A DNA stretch of 64,000 nucleotides from Candidatus Omnitrophica bacterium UBA6210. Its GTDB lineage: Bacteria; Omnitrophota; Gorgyraeia; Velamenicoccales; Velamenicoccaceae. This document shows, one piece after another, positions 26,137-34,500 of the stretch. A model generated the notes under the pieces. It was not told where the DNA came from, did not search any database, and saw only the letters and a list, made by a program, of their open reading frames with translations. Positions within the stretch are counted from its first letter, which is position 1. Each line of letters begins with the position of its first letter. The stretch spans positions 94,900 through 158,899 of the forward strand of contig DISM01000001.1 of assembly GCA_002421805.1 (NCBI GenBank), given 5' to 3'. Position numbers and translations under genes: made by a program.

Positions 26137-27221
26137 AGCGTCTCAAAAAATGCCCGGCAGGTGCCCTCCCGTGAAACCATGCAAGGACCCAGGGGCTTTT
26201 GCGGACTGCATTGTTTTCCGAAATGACGGCAGGCCACAGGCTCGATCCTGCCCGTCAGCACCCCGGCGCACCGGCAGCCGCTGTCCTGCGCCTGATACCC
26301 GTCTTCTTCCTTCAGACCGAAAGTGCGCCGCGCATCAAGAGAATCATAGGGTTTGCGCAAGAACAAACCGCTTCCGGGGATCACGCTCAGGCCGCGCCAC
26401 AGGCTGTCTTTCGATACGAAAACTTCCTTTATTAGCGCCTTTGCCTTCGGATTACCACCCGGCCTCACCACACGACTGTAGCCGTTCTCCAGGATGGCCT
26501 GGCGATGACGGGCGGCGTCGACGATCGTCCCTATCGCCGAAAGGATGTCCAACGGCTCAAAACCGGTGATCACGGCAGGCAGATGCAGGGAACGCATCAC
26601 CTGCCGGTAGCCCTCTACGCCGATCACGGCACTGACATGGCCCGGCAGGAGAAATCCGTCGAGACAAAGCGCCTTGTCCTTGCCCAGGCTCATGAGCGCC
26701 GGCGGAATCGTCTTATGCGCAGAATAGACCCTCAAATTCCCGATCTTTTCCCGGTACGCTCTCTGGATCAGAATGCCGGTGGCCGGGGCTGTCGTCTCAA
26801 AGCCGACGGCCAGAAAAACAACTGTCCTGTTTTTCAGCCCTCTGGCAATATCAGGAACCTCCAGGGCGGAATTCACAGGGCGGATGTCGGCGCCTCCGGC
26901 CCTGAGGTCCTGGAGCGAGGCACCTCCGGCGGGAACGCGCAGCATATCGGGATATGTGGCGATCGTCACATTCTTTTCGGCGGCCATCCGAAAAGCATTC
27001 CGCAGATAGGCGTCGCTGGTCACGCAAACAGGACAGCCTGGGCCGGAGATGAGCCGGATGCGGGCGGACAGCATGCCGGGAATGCCGAAACGCCTGATGG
27101 CCGCCGTATGCGTGCCGCAGACCTCCATGATCCGGTAATCACGGTCTCCGGCGGCGGCATTGATCCGGCGCGCCATAGCCAGACAAGCTTCAGCCCCCCT
27201 GAAATCATCGACATATTTCAT
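26133..27221 (-). CDS. hypD: Hydrogenase maturation protein HypD
   Basis: HypD is the iron-sulfur scaffold on which Fe(CN)2CO is assembled with HypC. The 362-residue protein has MEVCGTHT near residue 35, ISGPGCPVCVT, AVGFETTAPAT and the C-terminal cysteines CRCAGVLTGRIEP and FGKQCSPQKPLGPCMVSREG. All are family hallmarks. It overlaps hypE and hypC by four bases each. Confidence 0.96.
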   Translation of the reverse strand: MKYVDDFRGAEACLAMARRINAAAGDRDYRIMEVCGTHTAAIRRFGIPGMLSARIRLISGPGCPVCVTSDAYLRNAFRMAAEKNVTIATYPDMLRVPAGGASLQDLRAGGADIRPVNSALEVPDIARGLKNRTVVFLAVGFETTAPATGILIQRAYREKIGNLRVYSAHKTIPPALMSLGKDKALCLDGFLLPGHVSAVIGVEGYRQVMRSLHLPAVITGFEPLDILSAIGTIVDAARHRQAILENGYSRVVRPGGNPKAKALIKEVFVSKDSLWRGLSVIPGSGLFLRKPYDSLDARRTFGLKEEDGYQAQDSGCRCAGVLTGRIEPVACRHFGKQCSPQKPLGPCMVSREGTCRAFFETL

Positions 27222-27451
27222 GGCTCTTCTTTTCTGCCTTTGCGCGCGACATCGCGGTAAAGTTTAAGCGTATCCCTGGCCTTCAAGGGATCGAGTCTCT
27301 CGATCGCCAATCCCGCATGCACAAGGACATAATCGCCTTTCTTTACAGACGGCAAGAGCTGGATATTCACGCGCGCCTTCAGGGGGCCTGCGCTCACCAG
27401 CGCCTCCGTCTTGTCGATCGTCTCGATCTTCATGGGAACGGCCAGGCACAT
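27218..27451 (-). CDS. hypC: Hydrogenase maturation chaperone HypC
   Basis: The 77-residue chaperone begins MCLAVPMKIETID; the Cys at position 2 delivers the Fe ligand complex from HypD to the large subunit. GDYVLVHAGLAIERLDP is the usual OB-fold end. It heads the hypC-D-E-A row and is separated from hypF by a 96-base gap with a small hairpin. Confidence 0.95.
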   Translation of the reverse strand: MCLAVPMKIETIDKTEALVSAGPLKARVNIQLLPSVKKGDYVLVHAGLAIERLDPLKARDTLKLYRDVARKGRKEEP

Positions 27452-27490
27452 ATCACGAACTCACTTTCACATGGATGTTGAAAAATCACT

Positions 27491-27534
27491 AATAACCAAA
27501 CGTGCGGCTATTTGGAAATTTGAATTTGGTTATT
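27491..27534. repeat. Hairpin in the hypF-hypC gap
   Basis: AATAACCAAA (27491-27500) pairs with TTTGGTTATT (27525-27534) across an AT-rich loop. There is no T run after it in the direction of transcription, so a terminator is unlikely. It is probably a small palindromic repeat. Confidence 0.45.
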
Positions 27535-27547
27535 GGTCATTGCCCGC

Positions 27548-28720
27548 TTATTTCTTATCATCGACCCCGGATCGTTTCATCAGACAATATCCAACCTGAC
27601 CGCGCGCGATCGCGGCATCCGTCATCAAAGGCGGCGGCGGCACAACCAGGCGCAACCGGCTTTTGTCGAACAACTCCGCAATCTTTTTCGTCAATATCCT
27701 GTTTAAAAACACGCCACCCGACACATAGACGCAAGAGACGCTGTATCGTCGGGCCAAGCGTTTGCAAACGAGAAAAATACTTTCCGCCAGGACGTTATGG
27801 AATTTCATGGCGATGGCTCCCTTCGCCACGCGATGCGCCAGATCCCGCCGCATCGCGATAAAAAGAGCCCCTGTGTCGAGAACCAGACAACCGTCGCGCG
27901 ACCTGGCGATAGGCATCATATAGCCGCCCGCATCCTGACCGCAGGATGCGGCTGCCGCTTCCAGGGCCTGCGCAGCCTGGGCCTGTTTGACGACCATCGG
28001 AGCCAACCTCAGAAGGGCCGCGGCCGCATCAAACAAGCGGCCGGCACTCGACGAAAGCGGCGTCTGAACTCCCTGGGTGATCATCTGATCGACAAGACGG
28101 AGCGTTTTGACAGGGATTTTTCCTGAAAATGGGGTGCGTCCGGCGCCCGCAGTCTTAAGGATCCCGTAGGCGATACGCCACGGCTCCCGGATCGCCGCTT
28201 CATTACCGGCCAAAGGCTGATAGCTTAGGTGTGCCGCGCGCATAAAGCCATCGGCGCCGCAGTAAAAAAATTCGCCGCCCCACATCCGGCCGTCGGCGCC
28301 AAAACCCGTGCCGTCAAAAGCCACGCCGATAAAAGGCCGCCGCGCTTGCATATCAAAAACGGCATTGGCCACGTGGGCCCAATGATGATAGACGGCCTGG
28401 AGACGGGCGGAGGGAAAGAACTCTCTCTGAAGGAGAGGCGCCAGCCTCCGGCAAGCAAAATGCGGATGAGGATCAAAAGCGATAACGGCTGGCCGCACCC
28501 AGTATCTTCGAACGGCAAAGGCGACCGCCTGCCGATAAAATTCCTCAATATCTTCCGCCTCCAGCCGAGGAGACAGCTGGAACAGAGTTTTTCTGTCAAC
28601 CCAACAAAGACCCGGCCGCGTATCCGTGCCCAGAGCCAGAATACGCCGGTTTCCATTCAACGTTAACGGCGTCTGTGTGACGGAAAACATCTCAAAGGGC
28701 GCCCGAGTCCCGCGGCTCAC
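27548..28720 (-). CDS. hypF: HypF C-terminal (Kae1-like) carbamoyltransferase half
   Basis: The 390-residue protein matches only the C-terminal part of HypF. It has HHWAHVANAVFD (metal-binding His pair), IGVAFDGTGFGADGRMWGGE, SSSAGRLFDAAAALL and VSGGVFLNRIL. The acylphosphatase, zinc-finger and YrdC domains that normally precede it are missing. It could still transfer a carbamoyl group to HypE if carbamoyl-adenylate is made elsewhere. The GTG start at 28720 overlaps the stop of the radical SAM gene (GTGA); an ATG at 28690 is the alternative. Confidence 0.85.
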   Translation of the reverse strand: MSRGTRAPFEMFSVTQTPLTLNGNRRILALGTDTRPGLCWVDRKTLFQLSPRLEAEDIEEFYRQAVAFAVRRYWVRPAVIAFDPHPHFACRRLAPLLQREFFPSARLQAVYHHWAHVANAVFDMQARRPFIGVAFDGTGFGADGRMWGGEFFYCGADGFMRAAHLSYQPLAGNEAAIREPWRIAYGILKTAGAGRTPFSGKIPVKTLRLVDQMITQGVQTPLSSSAGRLFDAAAALLRLAPMVVKQAQAAQALEAAAASCGQDAGGYMMPIARSRDGCLVLDTGALFIAMRRDLAHRVAKGAIAMKFHNVLAESIFLVCKRLARRYSVSCVYVSGGVFLNRILTKKIAELFDKSRLRLVVPPPPLMTDAAIARGQVGYCLMKRSGVDDKK

Positions 28721-30204
28721 TCTTTACCGACGTAAGACCTTGTGCCGTGGGATTCCTTCTCGAAATGGCTCACGTTATTCATGAAGTCCTTCACACACGA
28801 CCCGACGAGAGGATCATAATTACGGTTATGCATGGCCCTCTGGATGCGGCCTGGTTTTGAATAAAACTCGCGGAACGCCCATGAGCCGAGATCTGCTATT
28901 TCAGGAACTGTCAGGTGGTTCGTCGGGATGATCGGCTGATGAAAATCCCACTGTCTGATCTTTTTGTTCAGGTCCTCCATGCGCAGGAGGCCTTTTTTGG
29001 TCGCCTCATCCCAGATCGGCGAACCGGGGATCGGCGTCAGAAACTGCAGGGCGATGATGTCGGGATCGACCTCATCGACGGCCGCAAAGCGCGCCTTGAT
29101 CTTTTCTTCATTGTCATCCTCAAACCCCATCATCCAGGTCAAGACGGTCGCAATACCAGCTTCTCTCAACTTAGCCACTGTCTCCTTGACCTGCTCGACG
29201 GTAATGCCCTTCTTGATCTTGCGCAGTTCCTCGTCATCAGCAACCTCCAGACCCACCAGGCACATAAAACATCCGGCGCGCCGCAGATCCTTGAACAGGT
29301 CGATGTCGCGGATAAAATACGGCGCCCTGCCCAGCGGCATCCATTTCATCTTGATGTCCCGGCGCAGGCACTCCTCGATCGTCTCTTCCACGCGCGAACG
29401 ATACACGTTATAGGTATCGTCCATCATGACGATGACGCGCGTGCCATGTTTGTCATATAACAACTCCATCTCGTCAACGACCTTCTTGCCGGAACGATAC
29501 CGGTAATTTTTCAGGTCCTGATGGCCGCGGGGATCGTACTGCCCCCATTCATAGCAAAAGGTGCAGGCCGCCGGACACCCGCGGGAATTCCATGTCTCCG
29601 AATAATTCTTCCAATAGGTATGACTGACGTAGACATCCATCGGGAACAAGTCGTATGCCGGCATAGGCAGGCTGTTCAGATCCTGGATCAGCGGCCGATA
29701 AGCATTGAGGGTTATCTTGCCGTTATCGCGCCAACAGATGCCGTTGACGCCGGCGATGTTCGGCTTGGTCTTGGCCAGCTCTTTTAAAAGCTCACTCAAC
29801 GTCAGCTCCGCTTCTCCGGCGATACAGAAATCCAGATGCGGATTTTCCTTCATGGTGAATTCCGACGCGGAGGCATAAAAGATGCCGCCGACGATGATCT
29901 TGACATGAGGATAGCGCTCTTTGATCTTGCGCGCTGCTTCGTTGTAAATGAAAACAACGGCGAGCCCGCCGGTCGTGTGCAGGATATCGCCGAGATAAAC
30001 GATGTCGGCGCCGGATTCCCCCACCTTATCCAACATCTGCGCTTCTGTCAGGCCGTGGGCGCGGCAATCCAAAACAGCCAGCTCCAGGCCAGGGTTATGC
30101 TGCCGCAAGAAACCCGCCAATTGCGCATGACCGATGTTAATGGCTTTATGCGTTCCCCACGTCGCCCAGGCGCCCAACGGTGGCTGAATAAATAAAATCT
30201 TCAT
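28717..30204 (-). CDS. B12-binding radical SAM enzyme, BchE-like (paralogue 2)
   Basis: The 495-residue protein has a cobalamin-binding Rossmann domain (about 1-140; LFIQPPLGAWATWGT, VYLGDILHTTGGLAV). A radical SAM core (about 190-420) follows with NSRGCPAACTFCYEWGQYDP (CxxxCxxC), then a C-terminal extension. It is clearly paralogous to the 40836-42305 protein: both share AYDLFPM, SHTYWKN/AHTYWKN and CYEW-QYDPR. Related enzymes perform methylations, oxidations or ring formation. Its substrate is unknown; the position in a polyketide-like locus suggests tailoring of that product. Confidence 0.9.
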   Translation of the reverse strand: MKILFIQPPLGAWATWGTHKAINIGHAQLAGFLRQHNPGLELAVLDCRAHGLTEAQMLDKVGESGADIVYLGDILHTTGGLAVVFIYNEAARKIKERYPHVKIIVGGIFYASASEFTMKENPHLDFCIAGEAELTLSELLKELAKTKPNIAGVNGICWRDNGKITLNAYRPLIQDLNSLPMPAYDLFPMDVYVSHTYWKNYSETWNSRGCPAACTFCYEWGQYDPRGHQDLKNYRYRSGKKVVDEMELLYDKHGTRVIVMMDDTYNVYRSRVEETIEECLRRDIKMKWMPLGRAPYFIRDIDLFKDLRRAGCFMCLVGLEVADDEELRKIKKGITVEQVKETVAKLREAGIATVLTWMMGFEDDNEEKIKARFAAVDEVDPDIIALQFLTPIPGSPIWDEATKKGLLRMEDLNKKIRQWDFHQPIIPTNHLTVPEIADLGSWAFREFYSKPGRIQRAMHNRNYDPLVGSCVKDFMNNVSHFEKESHGTRSYVGKE

Positions 30205-30215
30205 CTCATATCCTC

Positions 30216-31136
30216 CTATCGTGTTACCTGTTGGAAAATCTTCTCTAAGGTCCCGCCCAAGATGTCTTGGCGGTCCTTTTCCGTTATGTCCAGATCATTC
30301 AAGATCCCCATGGACCCCTTGACGTCCTTCTTCGCCGGATAATCACTGCCCCACACAATATGTCCAGGTCCAAAAAGTTCCAGCGAAGACATATAATTCG
30401 CCATGGTCTCGTCTCCGCTGGTATCCACATAGATACGCTTGAGATAGGCCGATGGGAGACCGCCCAGGTCCCGGACGAAATTAACCCCTCTGAGCATCGT
30501 GTATGTCGCATCATAGCGGTGCGCGATGAAAGGCGTCACCCCGCCGAAATAGGTAAAGACAAAATTGAGTTTCGGGAACCTCTCGAAAACGCCCGACATG
30601 AGCAGTTTGCCCACGCACATGGTCGTTTCAAAAATATACTCGATCACCGGCGTCAGGAGAGGGTCTTCAACCCTCTCGGACCCGATAGGTTTGACGATCT
30701 GGGGATGAACAAAGATCGGCACCCCTTGTTCCTGTGCCAGCGCATAGAGATCGAAATATCGCGGGTCGTCCAAAAACACGCCGTTGGTGCTGGTCGCCAG
30801 GGAAACGGCGCGAAAACCCGGATCAGCCAACGCCCGCTTATAGGTATCGATCATTTCCTTCTTGTCGTCGACCGGAAGCACGGCCGCACCGATAAATTTA
30901 TCAGGGTACTTACGCAGGATTGCGGCCACCCCTTCATTATAAACCTGCGCCACTCGCTTTAAACTCCCCAGGCGCAGAAAGGCGTCGGAGGTCGGATAGC
31001 TCAGGACCGCGCGGTCGACCCCAGCCTCTTCCATGGCTTTAAGCTGGACTTCAATATCACCCCAGGCCTTGGAGTAAAAATGGGCGCAACTCGTGATTTC
31101 CGGCGGCAACCAGTGACTATGGGCGTCAATGATCAT
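30216..31136 (-). CDS. Amidohydrolase-2 (ACMSD-like) family protein
   Basis: The 306-residue TIM-barrel protein has the metal-binding start IIDAHSHW (HxH), the second ligand region VPIFVHPQ and the Asp motif WGSDYP. The third position, usually His in an H-x-GG motif, is Tyr (NFVFTYFGG). The family contains decarboxylases and hydrolases of aromatic and unsaturated acids. In this locus a decarboxylation or ring-opening step is plausible, but the Tyr substitution makes activity uncertain. It lies 11 bases upstream of the radical SAM gene. Confidence 0.82.
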   Translation of the reverse strand: MIIDAHSHWLPPEITSCAHFYSKAWGDIEVQLKAMEEAGVDRAVLSYPTSDAFLRLGSLKRVAQVYNEGVAAILRKYPDKFIGAAVLPVDDKKEMIDTYKRALADPGFRAVSLATSTNGVFLDDPRYFDLYALAQEQGVPIFVHPQIVKPIGSERVEDPLLTPVIEYIFETTMCVGKLLMSGVFERFPKLNFVFTYFGGVTPFIAHRYDATYTMLRGVNFVRDLGGLPSAYLKRIYVDTSGDETMANYMSSLELFGPGHIVWGSDYPAKKDVKGSMGILNDLDITEKDRQDILGGTLEKIFQQVTR

Positions 31137-31223
31137 ATGAGTTCGTTGAGTTTATAGAGTTCGTTGAGTCCATAGAGTTTTTTAACTCAAAAACCCAATA
31201 AACTCAAGAGACTCAAAAAACCA
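31137..31223. repeat. Short imperfect repeats before the amidohydrolase gene
   Basis: GAGTTCGTTGAGT-like units recur, and TTGAGTTTAT pairs with ATAAACTCAA, giving a hairpin in the 87-base gap. No promoter or terminator is evident. Confidence 0.4.
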
Positions 31224-31907
31224 TCAATTTAACGGTTCCAGGCTGACATCATCCACATCGATCGCGCCCTTGGCGATGGCGATCGGCTCAAACTGAAAAC
31301 TCATGATGGGGAAATCCAGGGTGCCGTTGACATCCGCTGTCGGAGGCTGCCAATCTCCCCTCGGGAAAAACTGGTCAAAGGGGCAAACAACCTGCTTCCA
31401 GCCTTTTGTGTCGTCCGTCACCATGAAACGGAACATCTCGCCGCCCGCGTCCTTGACATCAAAAGCCATCCGCATGCCCGACGCCGTGCCGTAGAGATAA
31501 AAACTGATCGCGCCGTAGCTCGACCAGGCGATATCCTGCGGTTTTTTCGTCCAGCGGTCCGCGCCCTTCACATCCAGGTTGAATCCCCGCGCCACCCAGA
31601 TATAGCCGCCGCTGACGGCATCATAATCGATCTTCAGGGACTGCTCGCCGGACTTTTTGTTCTCCTTGTCGGCGCTGACGGTCACGCTGGAACCGTTGCC
31701 TGCGCCCGCGTCAATGGTCCCTTCCTTGGGGTCCATGACGATCGGCCCTTCGAAATCATCCAGGACAAAGGCCTTCGGCGCCTCCTGGGCCTGAACACAG
31801 CCTGCCACAAGCAAAACCGACAGAAAGAACAATTTTCCCGCCCTTGCCGGGACCTTGCCGAAAAACCTTGATACGCGCTTCCGGGCATCTCTGCATGAAT
31901 GCATCAT
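31224..31907 (-). CDS. Secreted lipoprotein with CBM11-like domain
   Basis: The 227-residue precursor starts at 31907, eight bases after TAAGGAG. It has a basic N-terminus and a signal ending in the lipobox LLVAGC. The mature part (DDFEGPIVMDPKEGTIDAG, QSLKIDYDAVSGGYIWVARG, GAISFYLYGTASGMRMAFDV, GAIDVDDVSLEPLN) has the jelly-roll pattern of carbohydrate-binding module 11 or related galactose-binding-like domains. What it binds is unknown. A surface lipoprotein inside a biosynthetic row is unusual and could mark a cell-surface destination for the product. Confidence 0.72.
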   Translation of the reverse strand: MMHSCRDARKRVSRFFGKVPARAGKLFFLSVLLVAGCVQAQEAPKAFVLDDFEGPIVMDPKEGTIDAGAGNGSSVTVSADKENKKSGEQSLKIDYDAVSGGYIWVARGFNLDVKGADRWTKKPQDIAWSSYGAISFYLYGTASGMRMAFDVKDAGGEMFRFMVTDDTKGWKQVVCPFDQFFPRGDWQPPTADVNGTLDFPIMSFQFEPIAIAKGAIDVDDVSLEPLN

Positions 31908-31922
31908 GATCTTAACTCCTTA

Positions 31923-32696
31923 TTATTTAACCGGATGATTTTGTTTCAATGGGATGACCGGTTTTGTCCACGGCGTTTGCTGATTGATGACCGATATCTC
32001 CAGGGGACAGACATTCGCCGGAACCGTCAAGGCGAACTTGACCGCGTTCTCGATCGCCTCTGTCGACATGAGCCGGCCCCGGTCTTCAGAGACATCCTTG
32101 AGCTTGCCCGTCAGCTCCGTGTCTGTCACGCCCGGCAGCAACGATGTCACCTTGATGCCGTAATCGCGCATCTCCCAAAAGAGCCCCTTGCCGAACTTGC
32201 GCAAGGCCCACTTCAAAGAGGTGTATACGATGAAATTCCTCGGCGGCGGATCGACCATGGTAGAGCCGGAAACCATATTAATGACCGCCCCGCCTTTGTT
32301 TTCGACAAAGTGGTTGATGATCAGGCGCGTCAGCATCACGTATCCGAAATAATTGGTATACATGAGCTTTTCGATGTCTTCCAGCGGCTGCTGGTGGAAC
32401 GGATACTGGCTCGAAACACCGGCGTTATTGATGAGCGCATCGATCTTCTTGTATTCCCTGATCGAAACCTTGACAAGGTTCTCCAGGTCCGCCTGCTTGC
32501 TGACGTCGCAGGGCACGGCCAGGACTTTGACGCCATAGGCCTTGGCGATCTCGGCCGCGGCCGCCTCCAATGTCTCTCTGCCCCTTGCCGCGATCACAAG
32601 GTTCACGCCTTCTTTCGCCAGGCTTTCGGCGATGGCGCGGCCGATGCCGCGGCTGGCGCCGGTGATGATGACTACCTTTCCTTTCAACTGTTCCAT
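31923..32696 (-). CDS. Short-chain dehydrogenase/reductase
   Basis: The 257-residue SDR has the NADP(H) motif TGASRGIGRAIAE, the NNAG strand (LINNAGVSS) and the catalytic Ser and YxxxK (VSGSTMV, VYTSLKWAL). FabG-like SDRs reduce beta-keto groups, so this enzyme may serve as the ketoreductase of the polyketide-like pathway; no other FabG is present in the row. It overlaps the MFS gene by 13 bases. Confidence 0.88.
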   Translation of the reverse strand: MEQLKGKVVIITGASRGIGRAIAESLAKEGVNLVIAARGRETLEAAAAEIAKAYGVKVLAVPCDVSKQADLENLVKVSIREYKKIDALINNAGVSSQYPFHQQPLEDIEKLMYTNYFGYVMLTRLIINHFVENKGGAVINMVSGSTMVDPPPRNFIVYTSLKWALRKFGKGLFWEMRDYGIKVTSLLPGVTDTELTGKLKDVSEDRGRLMSTEAIENAVKFALTVPANVCPLEISVINQQTPWTKPVIPLKQNHPVK

Positions 32697-33874
32697 TTTT
32701 TCTCCCCCTGTAATATTCTATCTGTCTGCAGATACATCAAAAATAAGACAACCGCGAAAATCACAAATCCCAGCACAAACCCTCGCTGCATGACCCAGCC
32801 GCCGACGATCACGCCCAGCCCGCCGGAGACGAACCGCACGGAACTGTTGAGGCTTGATATCTCCTTGATGTAGCGCTTGTTCAGGTCCGTTAAATGCGTC
32901 GAGAGCCCTGCGTGGTTCATTGTCCATCCCAACCCCCAGATGAACAGGATGACGAACAGGGCGGCCACGGCCTTAAAAAAGATAAGGATCCCTAAAGACA
33001 GGACCATCAAAAACAAGCCCATCTTGAGTGTCGGGATGCGGCCCTGGCGGTCGGACAAAAACCCGCCCAGCGCCTCACCGAAGATGCCGGCGATACCCGC
33101 CATGGTCAGCACCATCGATACAAGGAACTGGCGCAGGCCCAGCTCCTGCGCAAAATACACCCCCAGCCACTGCCGCACGCCGTGATACAGCATACTGATC
33201 AAAAAGATGTAGGCAAAGGCCGCCAGGATCCCGCGGTCCCGGAAGGCCTCGGCATACCGCAGGCCCACCTGGTCCTGCCTCTCGGCAGAGCCGAGAGGCG
33301 AGCCGGCGAGCGTCGCCGGAAAATGGCGCGCCGTCAGAAAAGCCGTGACGGCGCCCAGGACAGCCGGGATAAAGAACATGGCCCTCCAGGGGATGATGCC
33401 GCTCAAGAAAAGCCCGCTTAAGTCCGCGATAAAAGTCGCGCTGAAAAACAGCCCGACAGCTTTACCCCTGCCGTCTTGCGGGGCGTGGTCCGCGATATAG
33501 ATCAGCGACAGCGGCGTGATGGCCGCGGCAAAAACGCCGACAAGCAACCTGTAAACAAAGAGCTGTGAAATATCGGCGGCGATCCCGGACAAAAAACTGA
33601 AAACCGAAAAACACAAGAGGCTCGCCACGGCGATATGCCGGTTCTCAAAGACGCGCGTCAAGGGGCCGTAGAGGAGCGCCATGATGCCGTAAGGCAGCAT
33701 GTAGGCCCAGTTGATACGACCCGCCACAAAATCAGAGATACCGAAATCAGAGGCGATGGACGGCACAATGGCCGACACCGACGCCACGTTAAAAGCAATA
33801 CAAAACCCCTGCAGGCACAATATCGAAAAATCAGAACGCTTGATAGCAACCTCTTTAAATCTGCTAATGTCCAA
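32684..33874 (-). CDS. Major facilitator superfamily transporter
   Basis: The 396-residue protein has about 12 hydrophobic segments and an MFS loop motif (YGPLTRVFENRHI between segments 2 and 3, GFLSDRQGRIP between 8 and 9). It is most likely a drug/metabolite exporter for the product of the locus. The annotated start is a TTG at 33874, which lies at the edge of an intergenic repeat; the true start is uncertain. Confidence 0.86.
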   Translation of the reverse strand: MDISRFKEVAIKRSDFSILCLQGFCIAFNVASVSAIVPSIASDFGISDFVAGRINWAYMLPYGIMALLYGPLTRVFENRHIAVASLLCFSVFSFLSGIAADISQLFVYRLLVGVFAAAITPLSLIYIADHAPQDGRGKAVGLFFSATFIADLSGLFLSGIIPWRAMFFIPAVLGAVTAFLTARHFPATLAGSPLGSAERQDQVGLRYAEAFRDRGILAAFAYIFLISMLYHGVRQWLGVYFAQELGLRQFLVSMVLTMAGIAGIFGEALGGFLSDRQGRIPTLKMGLFLMVLSLGILIFFKAVAALFVILFIWGLGWTMNHAGLSTHLTDLNKRYIKEISSLNSSVRFVSGGLGVIVGGWVMQRGFVLGFVIFAVVLFLMYLQTDRILQGEKKWNS

Positions 33875-33968
33875 TTCCTAAATCCGAATGACGAATAAAT
33901 TCTTAATGTCAAAGGTCAAAATAACGAAGCCCCAAACTTCGGACATTCATCATTTGGAATTCGGAATT
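33873..33968. repeat. Imperfect inverted repeat before the MFS gene
   Basis: AATTCCTAAATCCGAATGACGA on the left (given as AATTCCTAAATCC plus GAATGACGA) mirrors TCATCATTTGGAATTCGGAATT-like sequence on the right (TTTGGAATTCGGAATT). A GAAG-ccccaaa-CTTC hairpin lies in the middle. The structure fills the gap between the SRPBCC and MFS genes and touches the MFS start. It looks like a small palindromic repeat unrelated to the long hairpin family. Confidence 0.5.
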
Positions 33969-34410
33969 AAACTTGCGCAGCTTCTTTTTCTATCACTCTT
34001 TTGAAAATTTCCAGGTTCTCCTTGGAGTGCTTATTGATGAACCCTTCCACCTGTTCGTCGTTAAACTTCGCCTTCTTGTCCATCGTAAAATGCTGGATCC
34101 AGGTCAGGATGACGCCTTCCTGTGTCGGCGTATAAAGCCAGATGATCTTCATGTATTCAAAAGGGAATTTCGGGTCGAGCCTCTCGGCATACGCAAAATA
34201 ATCTTTTTTGAACAGGAGCCTGAAAGACTGCCAGGAACGCCCCTCGTCATCCGTCAGCTGAAAAACGATCTTGTTGTCCTCTTTTTTGACGACTTTGGCC
34301 TCTTTGTATTCGCCGCCGAACAACTCCGTCCAGCGCGGGATATCGTTGGAGATATCGAAAATCTTTTCGTATGGTGCATTGATTAAAATGGAGTTACACG
34401 TGTGCCCCAT
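33967..34410 (-). CDS. SRPBCC-fold aromatase/cyclase-like protein
   Basis: The 147-residue protein has the START/SRPBCC pattern (SILINAPYEKIFDISNDIPR, WTELFGGEYKEAKV, YMKIIWLYTPTQEGVILTWI, long C-terminal helix). Single-domain proteins of this group include TcmN-type aromatase/cyclases that fold nascent polyketides. Its place beside ACP, ketosynthases and a second cyclase-family protein makes that role attractive but unproven. Its ribosome site GAGAGG is the edge of the repeat at 34419. Confidence 0.8.
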   Translation of the reverse strand: MGHTCNSILINAPYEKIFDISNDIPRWTELFGGEYKEAKVVKKEDNKIVFQLTDDEGRSWQSFRLLFKKDYFAYAERLDPKFPFEYMKIIWLYTPTQEGVILTWIQHFTMDKKAKFNDEQVEGFINKHSKENLEIFKRVIEKEAAQV

Positions 34411-34418
34411 GATAGACC

Positions 34419-34500
34419 TCTCAATTTCTGCTGAATGCGTTTGTCTGAAATTGACCCCGAGCCCTCTCCTCTTTGGCGTCTATCGCAGAGGCGAGGGGCC
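34419..34500 (-). repeat. Second-family hairpin element upstream of the SRPBCC gene
   Basis: TCAATTTC (34421-34428) pairs with GAAATTGA (34447-34454) around the loop TGCTGAATGCGTTTGTCT. A second stem (GCCCCTCGCCTCTGCG-like, from 34461 on) follows. The same arrangement and core (CTGAAT..GTTT..AATTGACCCC) occurs at 51599-51680. In both cases the left end reads TTGAGAGG on the minus strand and serves as the ribosome site of the next gene. Confidence 0.6.

Noticed and set aside
27491..27534. Terminator between hypF and hypC
   Set aside because: The hairpin is AT-rich without a T run, and the genes form one maturation set.
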